This document shows, piece by piece, positions 18,898-28,530 of a stretch of DNA of 36,305 bases. A program made the translations under genes and the position numbers. Below the pieces are notes generated by a model that had not been told where the DNA came from, did not search any database, and saw only the letters and a list, made by a program, of their open reading frames with translations. This stretch comes from an uncultured Pelagibacteraceae bacterium (GTDB taxonomy: Bacteria; Pseudomonadota; Alphaproteobacteria; Pelagibacterales; AG-422-B15): contig CACFGR010000006.1 in the NCBI GenBank assembly GCA_902565955.1, forward strand, positions 1 to 36,305, in the 5' to 3' direction. How positions within the stretch are numbered: position 1 is the stretch's first letter; each line of letters opens with the position of its first letter.

Positions 18898-19875
18898 TTG
18901 AGCATGGAAAAAATAATATTGAATATATGGTATTCCAACAAAATTTTTTATAGATTGGTCTCCTACATACTTTTTCCAATATCTTTACTATACATTTTAA
19001 TTTTTTATTTATTCAGAATATTTAAAACTGAGCTCAAAATTGGTGTTCCAATTTTATGTGTTGGTAATATAAACGTAGGTGGCACTGGAAAGACCTCAAC
19101 TCTTTTAGAAATTATTAAGTATTTCAAAAATAAAGAAAAAAATATTTGTGTATTATTAAAAGGATATGGTGGTAAAAAACATACATTTAAAAAAGTATCA
19201 CCAAATGACTCTGCAACTTTGGTGGGCGATGAGGCAATGCTTTTTTCAAATCATGTTCCCACTTATATTTCAACAAATCGAATGTTAGCTGTAAATAAAA
19301 TTTTAAATGATATCAGCCCTGATTTTATTTTACTTGATGATGGTTTCCAAGATAAGTCTCTTTTTAAAGATAAAAATATTTTGATGGTTAATGGGGAGCG
19401 TGGTTTTGGAAACAAATTATGTTTACCGGCCGGACCATTAAGAGAATTGATCAAGCCCGCATTAAAAAGAGCTCAATTTTTAATCATTGTTGGTGATGAT
19501 AAAACAAAAATAGAAAGTATGTGTAATGATATAAAAATTGATACTCTCACCGCTTCTATTGAACCATTATATATCGACAAAAATAAAAAATATTTGGCTT
19601 TTAGTGGTATTGGTAACAATCAAAGCTTCTTTGATACCCTTATCAATAATAATTGTGCTGTACCTAAAACAGTTGAATTTCCTGATCATCATTTTTTTAC
19701 AGAAGGTGAACTAAACCATCTAAAAAAAATGGCTTCAGATAATAATCTTTACCTCATTACTACTGAAAAAGATTTTGTAAGAATTCCTGAAGAAGAAAGA
19801 AAAGGAATTGAATGTTTAAAAGTGGAGATAAAATTACCCAACATGGACGAATTCATGCACAAACTGGTTAATTGA
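18898..19875 (+). CDS. lpxK: Tetraacyldisaccharide 4'-kinase
   Basis: VGNINVGGTGKTSTLLEI Walker A, LDDGFQDKSL, LPAGPLRE. Start is TTG at 18898 or ATG at 18904. Confidence 0.93.
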   Translation: MSMEKIILNIWYSNKIFYRLVSYILFPISLLYILIFYLFRIFKTELKIGVPILCVGNINVGGTGKTSTLLEIIKYFKNKEKNICVLLKGYGGKKHTFKKVSPNDSATLVGDEAMLFSNHVPTYISTNRMLAVNKILNDISPDFILLDDGFQDKSLFKDKNILMVNGERGFGNKLCLPAGPLRELIKPALKRAQFLIIVGDDKTKIESMCNDIKIDTLTASIEPLYIDKNKKYLAFSGIGNNQSFFDTLINNNCAVPKTVEFPDHHFFTEGELNHLKKMASDNNLYLITTEKDFVRIPEEERKGIECLKVEIKLPNMDEFMHKLVN

Positions 19876-20759
19876 TACGTATGAAGATTTTTATAAAAAA
19901 GTATATTAGATATCCATCTGAATTTATTCTATTTGCTATATTCTATTTTATATTCAAATTACTACCTCTTTCTGTAGCAAGAAAACTAGGTGTAAGCATA
20001 ACAACAAGCTTAGGCCCCTTTTTTTCGATTAACAAATTAGTTAAAAAAAATTTAAGAATTGCTTTTAAGGATCAGGATGAAAAATGGATTACATCAACCA
20101 CAGAAAAAGTATGGGAAAATTTGGGGTATACGGTTGCTGAATATTCACATCTCAAAAAAATATTAAAAGATAAAATTAATGTAATTGAAAATGATCATTA
20201 TAGAGAAGCCTTCTCGGGTAGTGAGAGATCAATCATCATATCAGCTCATAATTCAAATTGGGAAATACCAGGAATGTCGATAAGAAAGACAATGCATCGA
20301 ACATCTGCGATTGTTAGAGAACCTAACAATCCTCTAATAAATTATTTTTTAAAGAATCTTAGAGATAAATATAGCCTTAGATGTTTGAGTAAAAATAGAA
20401 TAGGTACAAAACAATTACTTAATAATTTTAAAAATGGTGAGTCAATTGCTCTGTTAGCTGATCTTCAATTATCGTCAGGTATTAATCTTAATTTCTTTGG
20501 AAAGAAAATGAAGTTTTCTTCTCTACCCGCTCAACTGGCCCTAAAATCTAAGTGTAAAATATTTTTAGGATGGCCAATAAGAAAGAATGATGGAAAATAT
20601 GAATTTGAAATTCATCAATCAATACATGCCAGCGATTATGAAGATACTTCAGATAACGTTGAGAAAATATCGGAGATTATTATTGCTTATTATGAAAGTA
20701 TGATTAAGAAATACCCAGAACAATATTTCTGGTTTCATAATAGGTGGAAACTGGACTGA
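19872..20759 (+). CDS. Lipid A biosynthesis lauroyl acyltransferase-like (LpxL/HtrB family)
   Basis: HSNWE (HX4E) catalytic motif in IISAHNSNWEIPGMS, LLADLQLSSGINLNFFGKKMKFSSLPAQLAL, EQYFWFHNRWK. Confidence 0.92.
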   Translation: MIRMKIFIKKYIRYPSEFILFAIFYFIFKLLPLSVARKLGVSITTSLGPFFSINKLVKKNLRIAFKDQDEKWITSTTEKVWENLGYTVAEYSHLKKILKDKINVIENDHYREAFSGSERSIIISAHNSNWEIPGMSIRKTMHRTSAIVREPNNPLINYFLKNLRDKYSLRCLSKNRIGTKQLLNNFKNGESIALLADLQLSSGINLNFFGKKMKFSSLPAQLALKSKCKIFLGWPIRKNDGKYEFEIHQSIHASDYEDTSDNVEKISEIIIAYYESMIKKYPEQYFWFHNRWKLD

Positions 20760-20764
20760 ATTGT

Positions 20765-21568
20765 TTAATTTCCTAATAATAATTGTGGATCAACGTAAGT
20801 ATCAAAAACCATCACGCCCCAATGTAGATGTGGTCCAGTTGACCTGCCTGTTGATCCTACTTTGCCTATTATATCTTTTTTGCTAACTTTTTGGTTCACT
20901 GCAACATTTACTGAAGACAAATGGGCATAAATAGATTTAACTCCATGACCATGATCAATGATTATTGTGCCTCCAGTATAATATAAATCACTCTCAGCAT
21001 GAATGACTATTCCTTCATTACAAGACATTACTGGTGTTCCTTCATCAGCAGCAATATCAATACCCCTATGCGGGCTTTTTGCTTTACCGTTAAGAATTCT
21101 CTGGCTGCCAAAAACTCCACTGATAATTCCAGTTGTTGGTTGAATAAATTCTTCCTTAAAATAAGTCAAATCCAAGTCTAATTTCTTTGCTTCTTTTATT
21201 ACTTCATTTTCAGAAATAATTCGTTTTATGATATCATCATCAAGAGGTGTAACCATTTGTTCAGGTAGGCCATCAATTCTTTGAATATCATAATCTTGTT
21301 TTTCGATAGATATTTGATGGATTAAGAAAATGCCATCACTGTTGCTGTACGTAACATTTATTGGTTCTATCTGCTCTCGAGATATTGGGAAAACATAGAA
21401 TCCATCATGACTGATTTTAATAGGCTCTTCATCAACAAAGATTTCATTTGCTTCATTGTTTTGACCTATAACAAGACTTCCTTGTGGAAAACTTTTAGGA
21501 AGTTCAGATGAAAACGCGCATACGTTTAAATAAAATAAAAGAAAAAAAACTCTATTTATTAAGACCAT
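20765..21568 (-). CDS. M23 family metallopeptidase (LytM domain), exported
   Basis: HRGIDIAADEGTPV, IIIDHGHGVKSIYAHLSS, STGRSTGPHLHWGV; N-terminal hydrophobic signal. Confidence 0.93.
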   Translation of the reverse strand: MVLINRVFFLLFYLNVCAFSSELPKSFPQGSLVIGQNNEANEIFVDEEPIKISHDGFYVFPISREQIEPINVTYSNSDGIFLIHQISIEKQDYDIQRIDGLPEQMVTPLDDDIIKRIISENEVIKEAKKLDLDLTYFKEEFIQPTTGIISGVFGSQRILNGKAKSPHRGIDIAADEGTPVMSCNEGIVIHAESDLYYTGGTIIIDHGHGVKSIYAHLSSVNVAVNQKVSKKDIIGKVGSTGRSTGPHLHWGVMVFDTYVDPQLLLGN

Positions 21569-21761
21569 TAAGTTCTTTATATCTGTTTAGTGCCACTTCA
21601 GGTGATGCATAAACTTCTTGAAGCTCTACATTCCAATATTTAAGATTTTCAAGTGTAATCTTTTCTCCAGTTATTGAACATTCCACAAAATCACCAGGTG
21701 TCTTAACTTGGAAATGACCATGCTTAAGAATAATTTCAGCTTTTGTACCAACATTATTCAT
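21552..21761 (-). CDS. DUF2093 family protein
   Basis: ILKHGHFQVKTPGDFVECSITGEKITLENLKYWNVELQEVYASPEVALNRY; located beside xseA as in other alphaproteobacteria. Confidence 0.88.
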   Translation of the reverse strand: MNNVGTKAEIILKHGHFQVKTPGDFVECSITGEKITLENLKYWNVELQEVYASPEVALNRYKELNGLNK

Positions 21762-23058
21762 CTTTAATTTCCTTCACTTCAGCAGAAATTTTTGCAAAGC
21801 TTGTTTCAATAATTATATCTGTATCGTTTTCCATATCTTTTTTTGATCTTATAACTTTATTTTTTAAGTTTTTTGTAACAGAATAACCTCGATTTAAGAC
21901 TGACTTATAGCTCATACTTTCTAATAACTTTTCATTATAATTAATTTGATTGCGGATATTTTCTACAAATAAGTTTGTAGAGCTGTTTAATTTATCAAAT
22001 TTTGAAATCAGATTTTGTTGAAAATTATTTACTTGTTCCTCTAAAATACGATAGTTAAGCGACTGAGTAATTTCTTTAAATTCTGATAACAGGCTTTTAA
22101 TAAATAATTTTAAAGAGACTGGCAACTTATCACTTAGATTTTTAAATGAACTTAATTTATTTTCTAGATTACTATTAATTGAGTCACGAAGGTCTTTTTG
22201 AAAGTCTTTTAAATTGATTAAAAGCTCATCTTTATTAGGTGTACACAACTCTGCTGCTGCGGTTGGGGTTGGCGCTCTGAGATCAGACACAAAATCAATA
22301 AGTGTCGTATCTGTTTCATGTCCAACAGCTGACAAAACAGGTATTTCACTAGCGAATACTGCTCTTACAACAATTTCCTCATTAAATGCCCAGAGATCTT
22401 CTATGCTCCCCCCACCTCGGGCTACAATAATTAAGTCTGGAACTTTTAATTCGCTATCTTTTAGAGAATTGTTAAATCCATTTAAAGCATCTGCTATTAA
22501 ATGCGCAGCATCATCACCTTGTACAGGAACTGGCCAAAGAATAACATCGCATGGAAACCTATCTTCAAGTCTATGAATAATATCTTTTATAACTGCTCCT
22601 GTAGGTGAAGTAATAATACCAATTGTTTCGGGGTATAATGGAAGAGGCTTTTTGTGGTCTTGATCAAAAATACCTTCTGACATTAATTTTTTCTTTCTTT
22701 GTTCAAGCAATGCCATTAGTGCACCCTCTCCCGCTGGTACAATTGAATCTATAATAATAGAATAGTCCGATCTTCCAGGGTATCTATCAGAATACCCGGT
22801 TGTAAGTCTCCCTGAGCAAATTACTTCAAGGCCTTCATCTGGCATAAAGCTTAGTTTTGCAACAGTGCTTCTCCATGCAATCGCTTTTATAATTGCATTT
22901 TCATCTTTAAGGTTAAGATATACATGCCCTGATGCTGGCTTGCTTAAACCAGATACTTCTCCACGAACTTTCACATAGCCAAAGTTATCCTCAAGGGTCT
23001 CTTTAATTGAGGCTGAAATTTCAGTAACTGTATATTCTTTGATGTTCTCTCTTACCAT
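21754..23058 (-). CDS. xseA: Exodeoxyribonuclease VII large subunit
   Basis: GEVSGLSKPASGHVYLNLKDENAIIKAI, TSPTGAVIKDIIHRL, VGHETDTTLIDFVSDLRAPTPTAAAEL. Confidence 0.95.
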   Translation of the reverse strand: MVRENIKEYTVTEISASIKETLEDNFGYVKVRGEVSGLSKPASGHVYLNLKDENAIIKAIAWRSTVAKLSFMPDEGLEVICSGRLTTGYSDRYPGRSDYSIIIDSIVPAGEGALMALLEQRKKKLMSEGIFDQDHKKPLPLYPETIGIITSPTGAVIKDIIHRLEDRFPCDVILWPVPVQGDDAAHLIADALNGFNNSLKDSELKVPDLIIVARGGGSIEDLWAFNEEIVVRAVFASEIPVLSAVGHETDTTLIDFVSDLRAPTPTAAAELCTPNKDELLINLKDFQKDLRDSINSNLENKLSSFKNLSDKLPVSLKLFIKSLLSEFKEITQSLNYRILEEQVNNFQQNLISKFDKLNSSTNLFVENIRNQINYNEKLLESMSYKSVLNRGYSVTKNLKNKVIRSKKDMENDTDIIIETSFAKISAEVKEIKDE

Positions 23059-23110
23059 TTAATTTAAATATTAATGTGCTAATATAACAAGAAAATCAAA
23101 AATATACTTT

Positions 23111-24373
23111 ATGAAAATTTTAGTGATTGGCAGTGGGGCTCGTGAGCATGCGTTATGTTATTTAATATCTAAGAGCTCTATGGTTTCATCTATTTATGCA
23201 ATACCTGGAAACTACGGAATAAGTCAACTTGCTGAATGCAAACAAATTGATCAAACAGATTTTGAGAAAATATACGACTTCTGTAAAAGTAAAATGATAG
23301 AATTAGTCATTGTCGGCCCTGAAGTGCCCTTGGTCGCTGGGATTGTTGATTTTTTTAAAGAGACAGAAATAAAAATTTTTGGACCTGATAAGTATGCATC
23401 GCAGTTAGAAGGGTCTAAAGGCTTTATGAAAGATCTTTGTAAGCAAAATGGGATACCAACAGCTGATTATGCTCGATTTGATAATAAAGAAGAAGCTATA
23501 AACTATTTAAATGCTCAACCTTTACCTATTGTAATTAAAGCTGATGGTCTTGCGGCTGGGAAAGGCGTTACTGTCGCAGACACAAAGAAATTGGCAGAAC
23601 AAGCAATAAATGACATTTTTGATGAGAAGTTTGGGGCAAATATGGATGTAGTTATTGAAGAATTTATGGATGGTGAAGAAGCGAGTTATTTTGTTTGTTG
23701 TGATGGTGAAGATTTTGTTTCATTAGAAAGTGCCCAAGATCATAAAAGAATAGGTGAAAATGACACAGGGCCTAATACTGGAGGAATGGGGGCATATTCA
23801 CCTGCGCCTATTTTTACACCTAAAATAAAAGAACAAGTAGACAGGGAAATTATTACACCCACTCTAAATGCCCTAAAAAAAAATGGACATCCTTATAAGG
23901 GTATTCTCTATGCTGGATTAATGATTAAAGATGGTTATGCCCGATTGGTTGAATATAATATTAGATTTGGCGATCCAGAGTGTCAGGTATTAATGCTTAG
24001 AATGAAAAATGATTTAATTAAATTAATTCTTAATTGCTTGGAAGGCAGTCTAAGTAAAACTAAATTGGAATGGGAAGATGATAATAGTGCTACAGTGGTT
24101 GTGGCGGCAAAAGGTTATCCAGGCGACTATAAAAAAAATACAAAAATTATTGGCTATGAAAATTTTGAGAGTAATGATCTATTTCAAGTATTCCACGCAG
24201 GAACAAAACATGATGGAAATAACCTTCTAGCTAACGGAGGTAGAGTTCTTTCCGTAACAGCAAAAAATAAAAATCTAAGAGATGCTCTTAATATGATTTA
24301 TACCTACATCGGTCAGCTGGATTGGCCGGATGGTTATTACAGAAGAGATATAGGAAAAAAGGCAATTAAATGA
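23111..24373 (+). CDS. purD: Phosphoribosylamine-glycine ligase
   Basis: VIGSGAREHAL, IKADGLAAGKGV, DHKRIGENDTGPNTGGMGAYSPAP, YNIRFGDPECQVLM. Confidence 0.96.
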   Translation: MKILVIGSGAREHALCYLISKSSMVSSIYAIPGNYGISQLAECKQIDQTDFEKIYDFCKSKMIELVIVGPEVPLVAGIVDFFKETEIKIFGPDKYASQLEGSKGFMKDLCKQNGIPTADYARFDNKEEAINYLNAQPLPIVIKADGLAAGKGVTVADTKKLAEQAINDIFDEKFGANMDVVIEEFMDGEEASYFVCCDGEDFVSLESAQDHKRIGENDTGPNTGGMGAYSPAPIFTPKIKEQVDREIITPTLNALKKNGHPYKGILYAGLMIKDGYARLVEYNIRFGDPECQVLMLRMKNDLIKLILNCLEGSLSKTKLEWEDDNSATVVVAAKGYPGDYKKNTKIIGYENFESNDLFQVFHAGTKHDGNNLLANGGRVLSVTAKNKNLRDALNMIYTYIGQLDWPDGYYRRDIGKKAIK

Positions 24374-25437
24374 CTACTCGTGACGAAATATTTTCTGGCA
24401 CTAAGGAGGTTGATGAAAAGTTAGTTTTTAATAGTGACAATCTCAATGATTACTTAAAAAAAATAATTGGAAGTGAGTTTGATATTGTAAGTATAAAGCA
24501 ATTTAAAGGCGGGCAATCCAATCCTACTTATTTGATTGAGGATAAAACAAAAAACTATGTGTTAAGGCGTAAACCTCCTGGTAAATTACTAAAATCTGCA
24601 CATGCGGTAGACAGAGAATATAAAGTCATTACTGCACTTGGCAAGACTGATGTACCGGTTCCTGAAACTTATTGTTTTTGTGAAGATGAAAACGTCATTG
24701 GAACACAATTTTTTTTAATGGATCATGTTGATGGAAACATATATTGGGAACTTTTATTGCCAGATTCAGATAACAACCAACGCCGTGAAATTTACCTATC
24801 CATGAATGATACGATTGCAAGACTTCACAATGTTGATTTTCAAAAAATTGGGCTAGGTGATTATGGAAAACACGAAAATTACATGGCAAGACAAATTCAT
24901 CGTTGGACCAAACAGTATAAAGACTCTGAAACACAAAAAATCAATGAAATGGATAATTTAATAGAATGGTTGCCAATAAATATTCCTGAAGATAATGAAA
25001 CTACAATTGTACATGGAGACTTTCGTCTTGATAATATGATATTTGATAAACAAAACAATAAAGTTATGGCTATACTGGATTGGGAGCTTTCTACGCTCGG
25101 AAATCCTATAGCGGATTTTACTTATCACATGATGTCATGGCGACTGCCTGCTGCAGCTAAGGGTCTTGGAATGATGGGGTCAAACTTAGAAGAGCTTAAT
25201 ATTCCCTCTGAACATGAGTACGCTGAAATGTATTACAAAAAAACAGGCAGAAGTAAAATTGAAAACTGGGATTTTTATATGGCATATAATATTTTCCGCT
25301 TGGCTGGAATTGCGCAAGGAATTGTTGGTAGAGTAAGAGATGGAACAGCCTCAAGTTCAGAGGCTAAAAACTATGAGAGCTTTGTTCCAATATTAGGAAA
25401 ATTAGGCTGGAATATTGTGGAAGAGGCAGCAAAATAA
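24370..25437 (+). CDS. APH-fold kinase, ACAD10/11 N-terminal-domain-like (LvaA-like)
   Basis: FKGGQSNPTYLIEDKTKNYVLRRKPPGKLLKSAHAVDREYKVI, VHGDFRLDNMIFD, AILDWELSTLGNPIADFTYHMMSW. Confidence 0.9.
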   Translation: MTTRDEIFSGTKEVDEKLVFNSDNLNDYLKKIIGSEFDIVSIKQFKGGQSNPTYLIEDKTKNYVLRRKPPGKLLKSAHAVDREYKVITALGKTDVPVPETYCFCEDENVIGTQFFLMDHVDGNIYWELLLPDSDNNQRREIYLSMNDTIARLHNVDFQKIGLGDYGKHENYMARQIHRWTKQYKDSETQKINEMDNLIEWLPINIPEDNETTIVHGDFRLDNMIFDKQNNKVMAILDWELSTLGNPIADFTYHMMSWRLPAAAKGLGMMGSNLEELNIPSEHEYAEMYYKKTGRSKIENWDFYMAYNIFRLAGIAQGIVGRVRDGTASSSEAKNYESFVPILGKLGWNIVEEAAK

Positions 25438-25442
25438 TTAAT

Positions 25443-26681
25443 ATGACAGAGCTGAATATAGATTTTGTAAGAGAACAATTCCCTGTTTTTCAAAACCCTA
25501 AAACTTCAAACTTTGCATTTTTTGAAAATGCTGGTGGTACGTATGTGCCAAAACAGGTTATTGAAAAGTTAAATGATTTTATGACGACTAAAAAAGTACA
25601 GCCTTATGGCGACTTTGGTCCGTCGATTGAAGCAGGTAACGAAATGGATAATAGTATTAGCAAAATTGCTGAACTCCTAAATATCAATAATGATGAATTT
25701 ATAATTGGACCATCTACAACTATGAATATGTTTTTACTATCTAATGCTGTGAGATCATGGCTTAACGATGGGGACGAAATCATAGTCACAAATCAAGATC
25801 ATGAAGCAAATATTGGTGCATGGAGAAAATTATCAGAATACGGTATCAAAATAAATGAATGGAAGTTTAACCCTGACTCTGCTGAACTCGAATTAGATGA
25901 ATTAAAAAATCTCATAACAGAAAAAACAAAATTTATCTGTGTCTGTCACACATCTAATGTTGTTGCATCAATTAATAATCTAAAAGATATCATTACATTG
26001 GCGCATCAGAATAATATAAAAGTTGTTGGAGACGGTGTAGCTTACATGGCACATGATATTGCTGATTTAAAAGATCTCGATATAGATTTCTATGGTTTTA
26101 GCCTATACAAAACTTATGGACCACATTTAGCACTATTATATGGTAAGAGAGATTTATTACTTGAAACAAAAAATCTAAATCATGAATTCTTGGAAGGAAG
26201 TGTTCCATATACTCTTAATCCAGGTGGTCCTAATCATGAGGAACTTGGGTGTTTGTCAGGTATAACTGACTACTACGAAACTTTGTATGATCATCATTTT
26301 GGCAAAAATAATTTAGATCTTCATCATAAGGGTAAAAAAGTTTTTGAATTGGTATCCAAACATGAAGAGGCATTAATGAAAGAACTGATTGAGTTCCTCA
26401 AAACAAAAAAAAATATAAGAATGATTGGCAAACAAACACATGCTAGATCTGATCGTATGCCAACTGTATCATTCACTATTAAAGATAAAAGCTCATTGCA
26501 TGTAGCCCAGGAGGCTGGAAGAAATAATATTGGCATTAGAAATGGTGAATTTTATGCCTGGAGATGTTTGCAGGGTTTGGGCATTGAACCAAATGATGGG
26601 GTAGTTAGAGTTTCTATGGTTCATTACAATAGCATAGAGGAGGTAAGAAAATTAATAGAGTTTTTGGATAAAACTATTTAG
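25443..26681 (+). CDS. Class V aminotransferase-fold PLP enzyme, cysteine desulfurase-like subfamily
   Basis: FFENAGGTYVPKQVIE, VTNQDHEANIGAWRKL, DFYGFSLYKTYGPHLALLYGKRDLL (PLP-Lys region), MPTVSFT, RNGEFYAWRCLQGLG. Confidence 0.88.
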   Translation: MTELNIDFVREQFPVFQNPKTSNFAFFENAGGTYVPKQVIEKLNDFMTTKKVQPYGDFGPSIEAGNEMDNSISKIAELLNINNDEFIIGPSTTMNMFLLSNAVRSWLNDGDEIIVTNQDHEANIGAWRKLSEYGIKINEWKFNPDSAELELDELKNLITEKTKFICVCHTSNVVASINNLKDIITLAHQNNIKVVGDGVAYMAHDIADLKDLDIDFYGFSLYKTYGPHLALLYGKRDLLLETKNLNHEFLEGSVPYTLNPGGPNHEELGCLSGITDYYETLYDHHFGKNNLDLHHKGKKVFELVSKHEEALMKELIEFLKTKKNIRMIGKQTHARSDRMPTVSFTIKDKSSLHVAQEAGRNNIGIRNGEFYAWRCLQGLGIEPNDGVVRVSMVHYNSIEEVRKLIEFLDKTI

Positions 26682-26841
26682 AGTTTTTTATATTTTTTTC
26701 TCGCTCTTTTCTCTGTCTTATTGACTCTTTCATCGAAATATCTTCCAGATTGTGGTACTCATCCCAATAGCGATCAAATTCGTGTGACTTAACGTATTTT
26801 CCGTAATTATCTTTCTGGTAAGTTTTCTTCTTTTTTATCAA
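26674..26841 (-). CDS. Small 55-aa charged ORF of unknown function (putative TTG start)
   Basis: Minus-strand TTG at 26841-26839 to TAG at 26676-26674: (L/M)IKKKKTYQKDNYGKYVKSHEFDRYWDEYHNLEDISMKESIRQRKEREKNIKNSK. Fills the only sizeable gap here, starts 2 nt after the ACAD stop. Not in the ORF track. Confidence 0.5.
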   Translation of the reverse strand: MIKKKKTYQKDNYGKYVKSHEFDRYWDEYHNLEDISMKESIRQRKEREKNIKNSK

Positions 26842-26843
26842 AA

Positions 26844-28049
26844 TTATAAGTATTTTTTTAATTCATTTCTTGCAATAGAAAGTCTATGCACTTCGTCAGG
26901 CCCGTCTGCTAATCGCAGAGTTCTCATTCCTGCGTAAGCCTGTGCTAAGTGTGGGTCTGTTGTTACTCCAGCCCCTCCAAACGCTTGAATTGCATCATCA
27001 ATAATTCTTAATGCCATATTTGGTGCAGCTACTTTAATCATGGCTATTTCATTTTTAGCAACTTTGTTTCCTACTTCATCCATCATAGTTGCGGCTTTTA
27101 ATGTTAATAGTCTGGTCATCTCAATGTTAATTCTAGCATCAGCAATTCTCTCTTGCCAAACAGAGTGCCTTACCACTTCTTTACCAAAAGCCTTTCTGCT
27201 CATTAGTCTTTTGCACATTGCTTCAAGTGCAACTTCAGCAAGACCAATAGTTCTCATACAATGGTGAATTCGTCCAGGTCCCAACCTGCCCTGTGCAATT
27301 TCAAATCCTCTGCCTTCGCCTAAAAGCATATTTTCTGGAGGAACTTTGACGTCTTTAAATTCAACTTCAGCATGTCCATGAGGGGCATCGTCAAAACCAA
27401 AAACAGGCAAATGTCTTTTTATTTTGATACCTGGTGTGTCCTTATCAACGAGTATCATGGATTGTTGCTTGTGTCTGTCAGGATTATCTGGATCTGTTTT
27501 TCCCATGAAGATAAAAAATTGGCACCTTGGATCCATTGCACCTGAAGTCCACCATTTTGTACCATTTAGTACATATTGATTTCCTTCTTTTTTTATTTCA
27601 CTTTCAATATTTGTTGCGTCTGATGAAGCGACTGCAGGCTCTGTCATGGCAAAAGCAGAGCGTATCTCACCTTCTAGTAATGGCTTTAAGTACTTTTCTT
27701 TTTGTTCATCTGTCCCATATCGAACTAAAACTTCCATATTACCGGTATCAGGAGCAGAACAATTAAAAACTTCTGCAGACCACATTGCTCTCCCCATGAT
27801 TTCACACATTGGCGCATACTCTGCGTTTGTAAGGCCATGCCCATAGTCACTTTCAGGTAAAAATAAATTCCAAAGGTCTTCTTTTTTTGCTTCCTTTTTA
27901 AGATCTTCAATCACCGGCACCACCTGCCACCTGTCAGCTCCAAAATTTTCGATTTGACTATGATATGTTTCGTTGTTTGGATAAACGTATTTATCCATAA
28001 AATTATTCAATCTATCCGTAGTTTCTTTTGCTTTTGGCGATATGTTCAT
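26844..28049 (-). CDS. Acyl-CoA dehydrogenase, ACAD10/11 (LvaC)-like
   Basis: [56 protein letters not shown]-terminal [22 protein letters not shown]. Confidence 0.92.
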   Translation of the reverse strand: MNISPKAKETTDRLNNFMDKYVYPNNETYHSQIENFGADRWQVVPVIEDLKKEAKKEDLWNLFLPESDYGHGLTNAEYAPMCEIMGRAMWSAEVFNCSAPDTGNMEVLVRYGTDEQKEKYLKPLLEGEIRSAFAMTEPAVASSDATNIESEIKKEGNQYVLNGTKWWTSGAMDPRCQFFIFMGKTDPDNPDRHKQQSMILVDKDTPGIKIKRHLPVFGFDDAPHGHAEVEFKDVKVPPENMLLGEGRGFEIAQGRLGPGRIHHCMRTIGLAEVALEAMCKRLMSRKAFGKEVVRHSVWQERIADARINIEMTRLLTLKAATMMDEVGNKVAKNEIAMIKVAAPNMALRIIDDAIQAFGGAGVTTDPHLAQAYAGMRTLRLADGPDEVHRLSIARNELKKYL

Positions 28050-28498
28050 TATCTTTTACCTTTAAAAAAATTATTTATTAAGTTTTCACAGTCAGTTTTT
28101 GAAATATTATCATAAATTTCTGGCAAATGATTGCAATTTTTTGATATAAAAAAATTTAAGTTACCATTTATCGAACCATATTTTAAATCATCTGCACCAT
28201 AATACAACCTCTTAAGCTTAGCTTTTGATATAGCGCTGGCACACATAATACATGGCTCTAAAGTCACGTAAATATTACAATCAACCAATCTATCAGAGTT
28301 AATCATATCACACGCCTCTCTTATAGCGTTAATTTCAGCATGACCTACTGGGTCTTTTTTGCTAACCACTGAGTTATGGGAACGGGCTAAAACTATATTT
28401 TCGTTGTTAGTGATAACGCATCCAATTGGTATTTCTCCAATTTTTAAGCCTTTTTTTGCCTCCTCAATTGCCATTGCCATGAACTTATTTTGTGTCAT
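28049..28498 (-). CDS. tadA: tRNA-specific adenosine deaminase
   Basis: [11 protein letters not shown] and [13 protein letters not shown] zinc/catalytic motifs. Confidence 0.93.
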   Translation of the reverse strand: MTQNKFMAMAIEEAKKGLKIGEIPIGCVITNNENIVLARSHNSVVSKKDPVGHAEINAIREACDMINSDRLVDCNIYVTLEPCIMCASAISKAKLKRLYYGADDLKYGSINGNLNFFISKNCNHLPEIYDNISKTDCENLINNFFKGKR

Positions 28499-28530
28499 AA
28501 ATATTTAATTAATATAAGCAATCCTAATTC

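Noticed and set aside
22214-22576. 120-aa plus-strand ORF
   Set aside because: Antisense to the conserved catalytic core of xseA.
27527-27846. Overlapping plus-strand ORFs of 79 and 66 aa
   Set aside because: Antisense to the ACAD11-like gene; mutually overlapping and without motifs.
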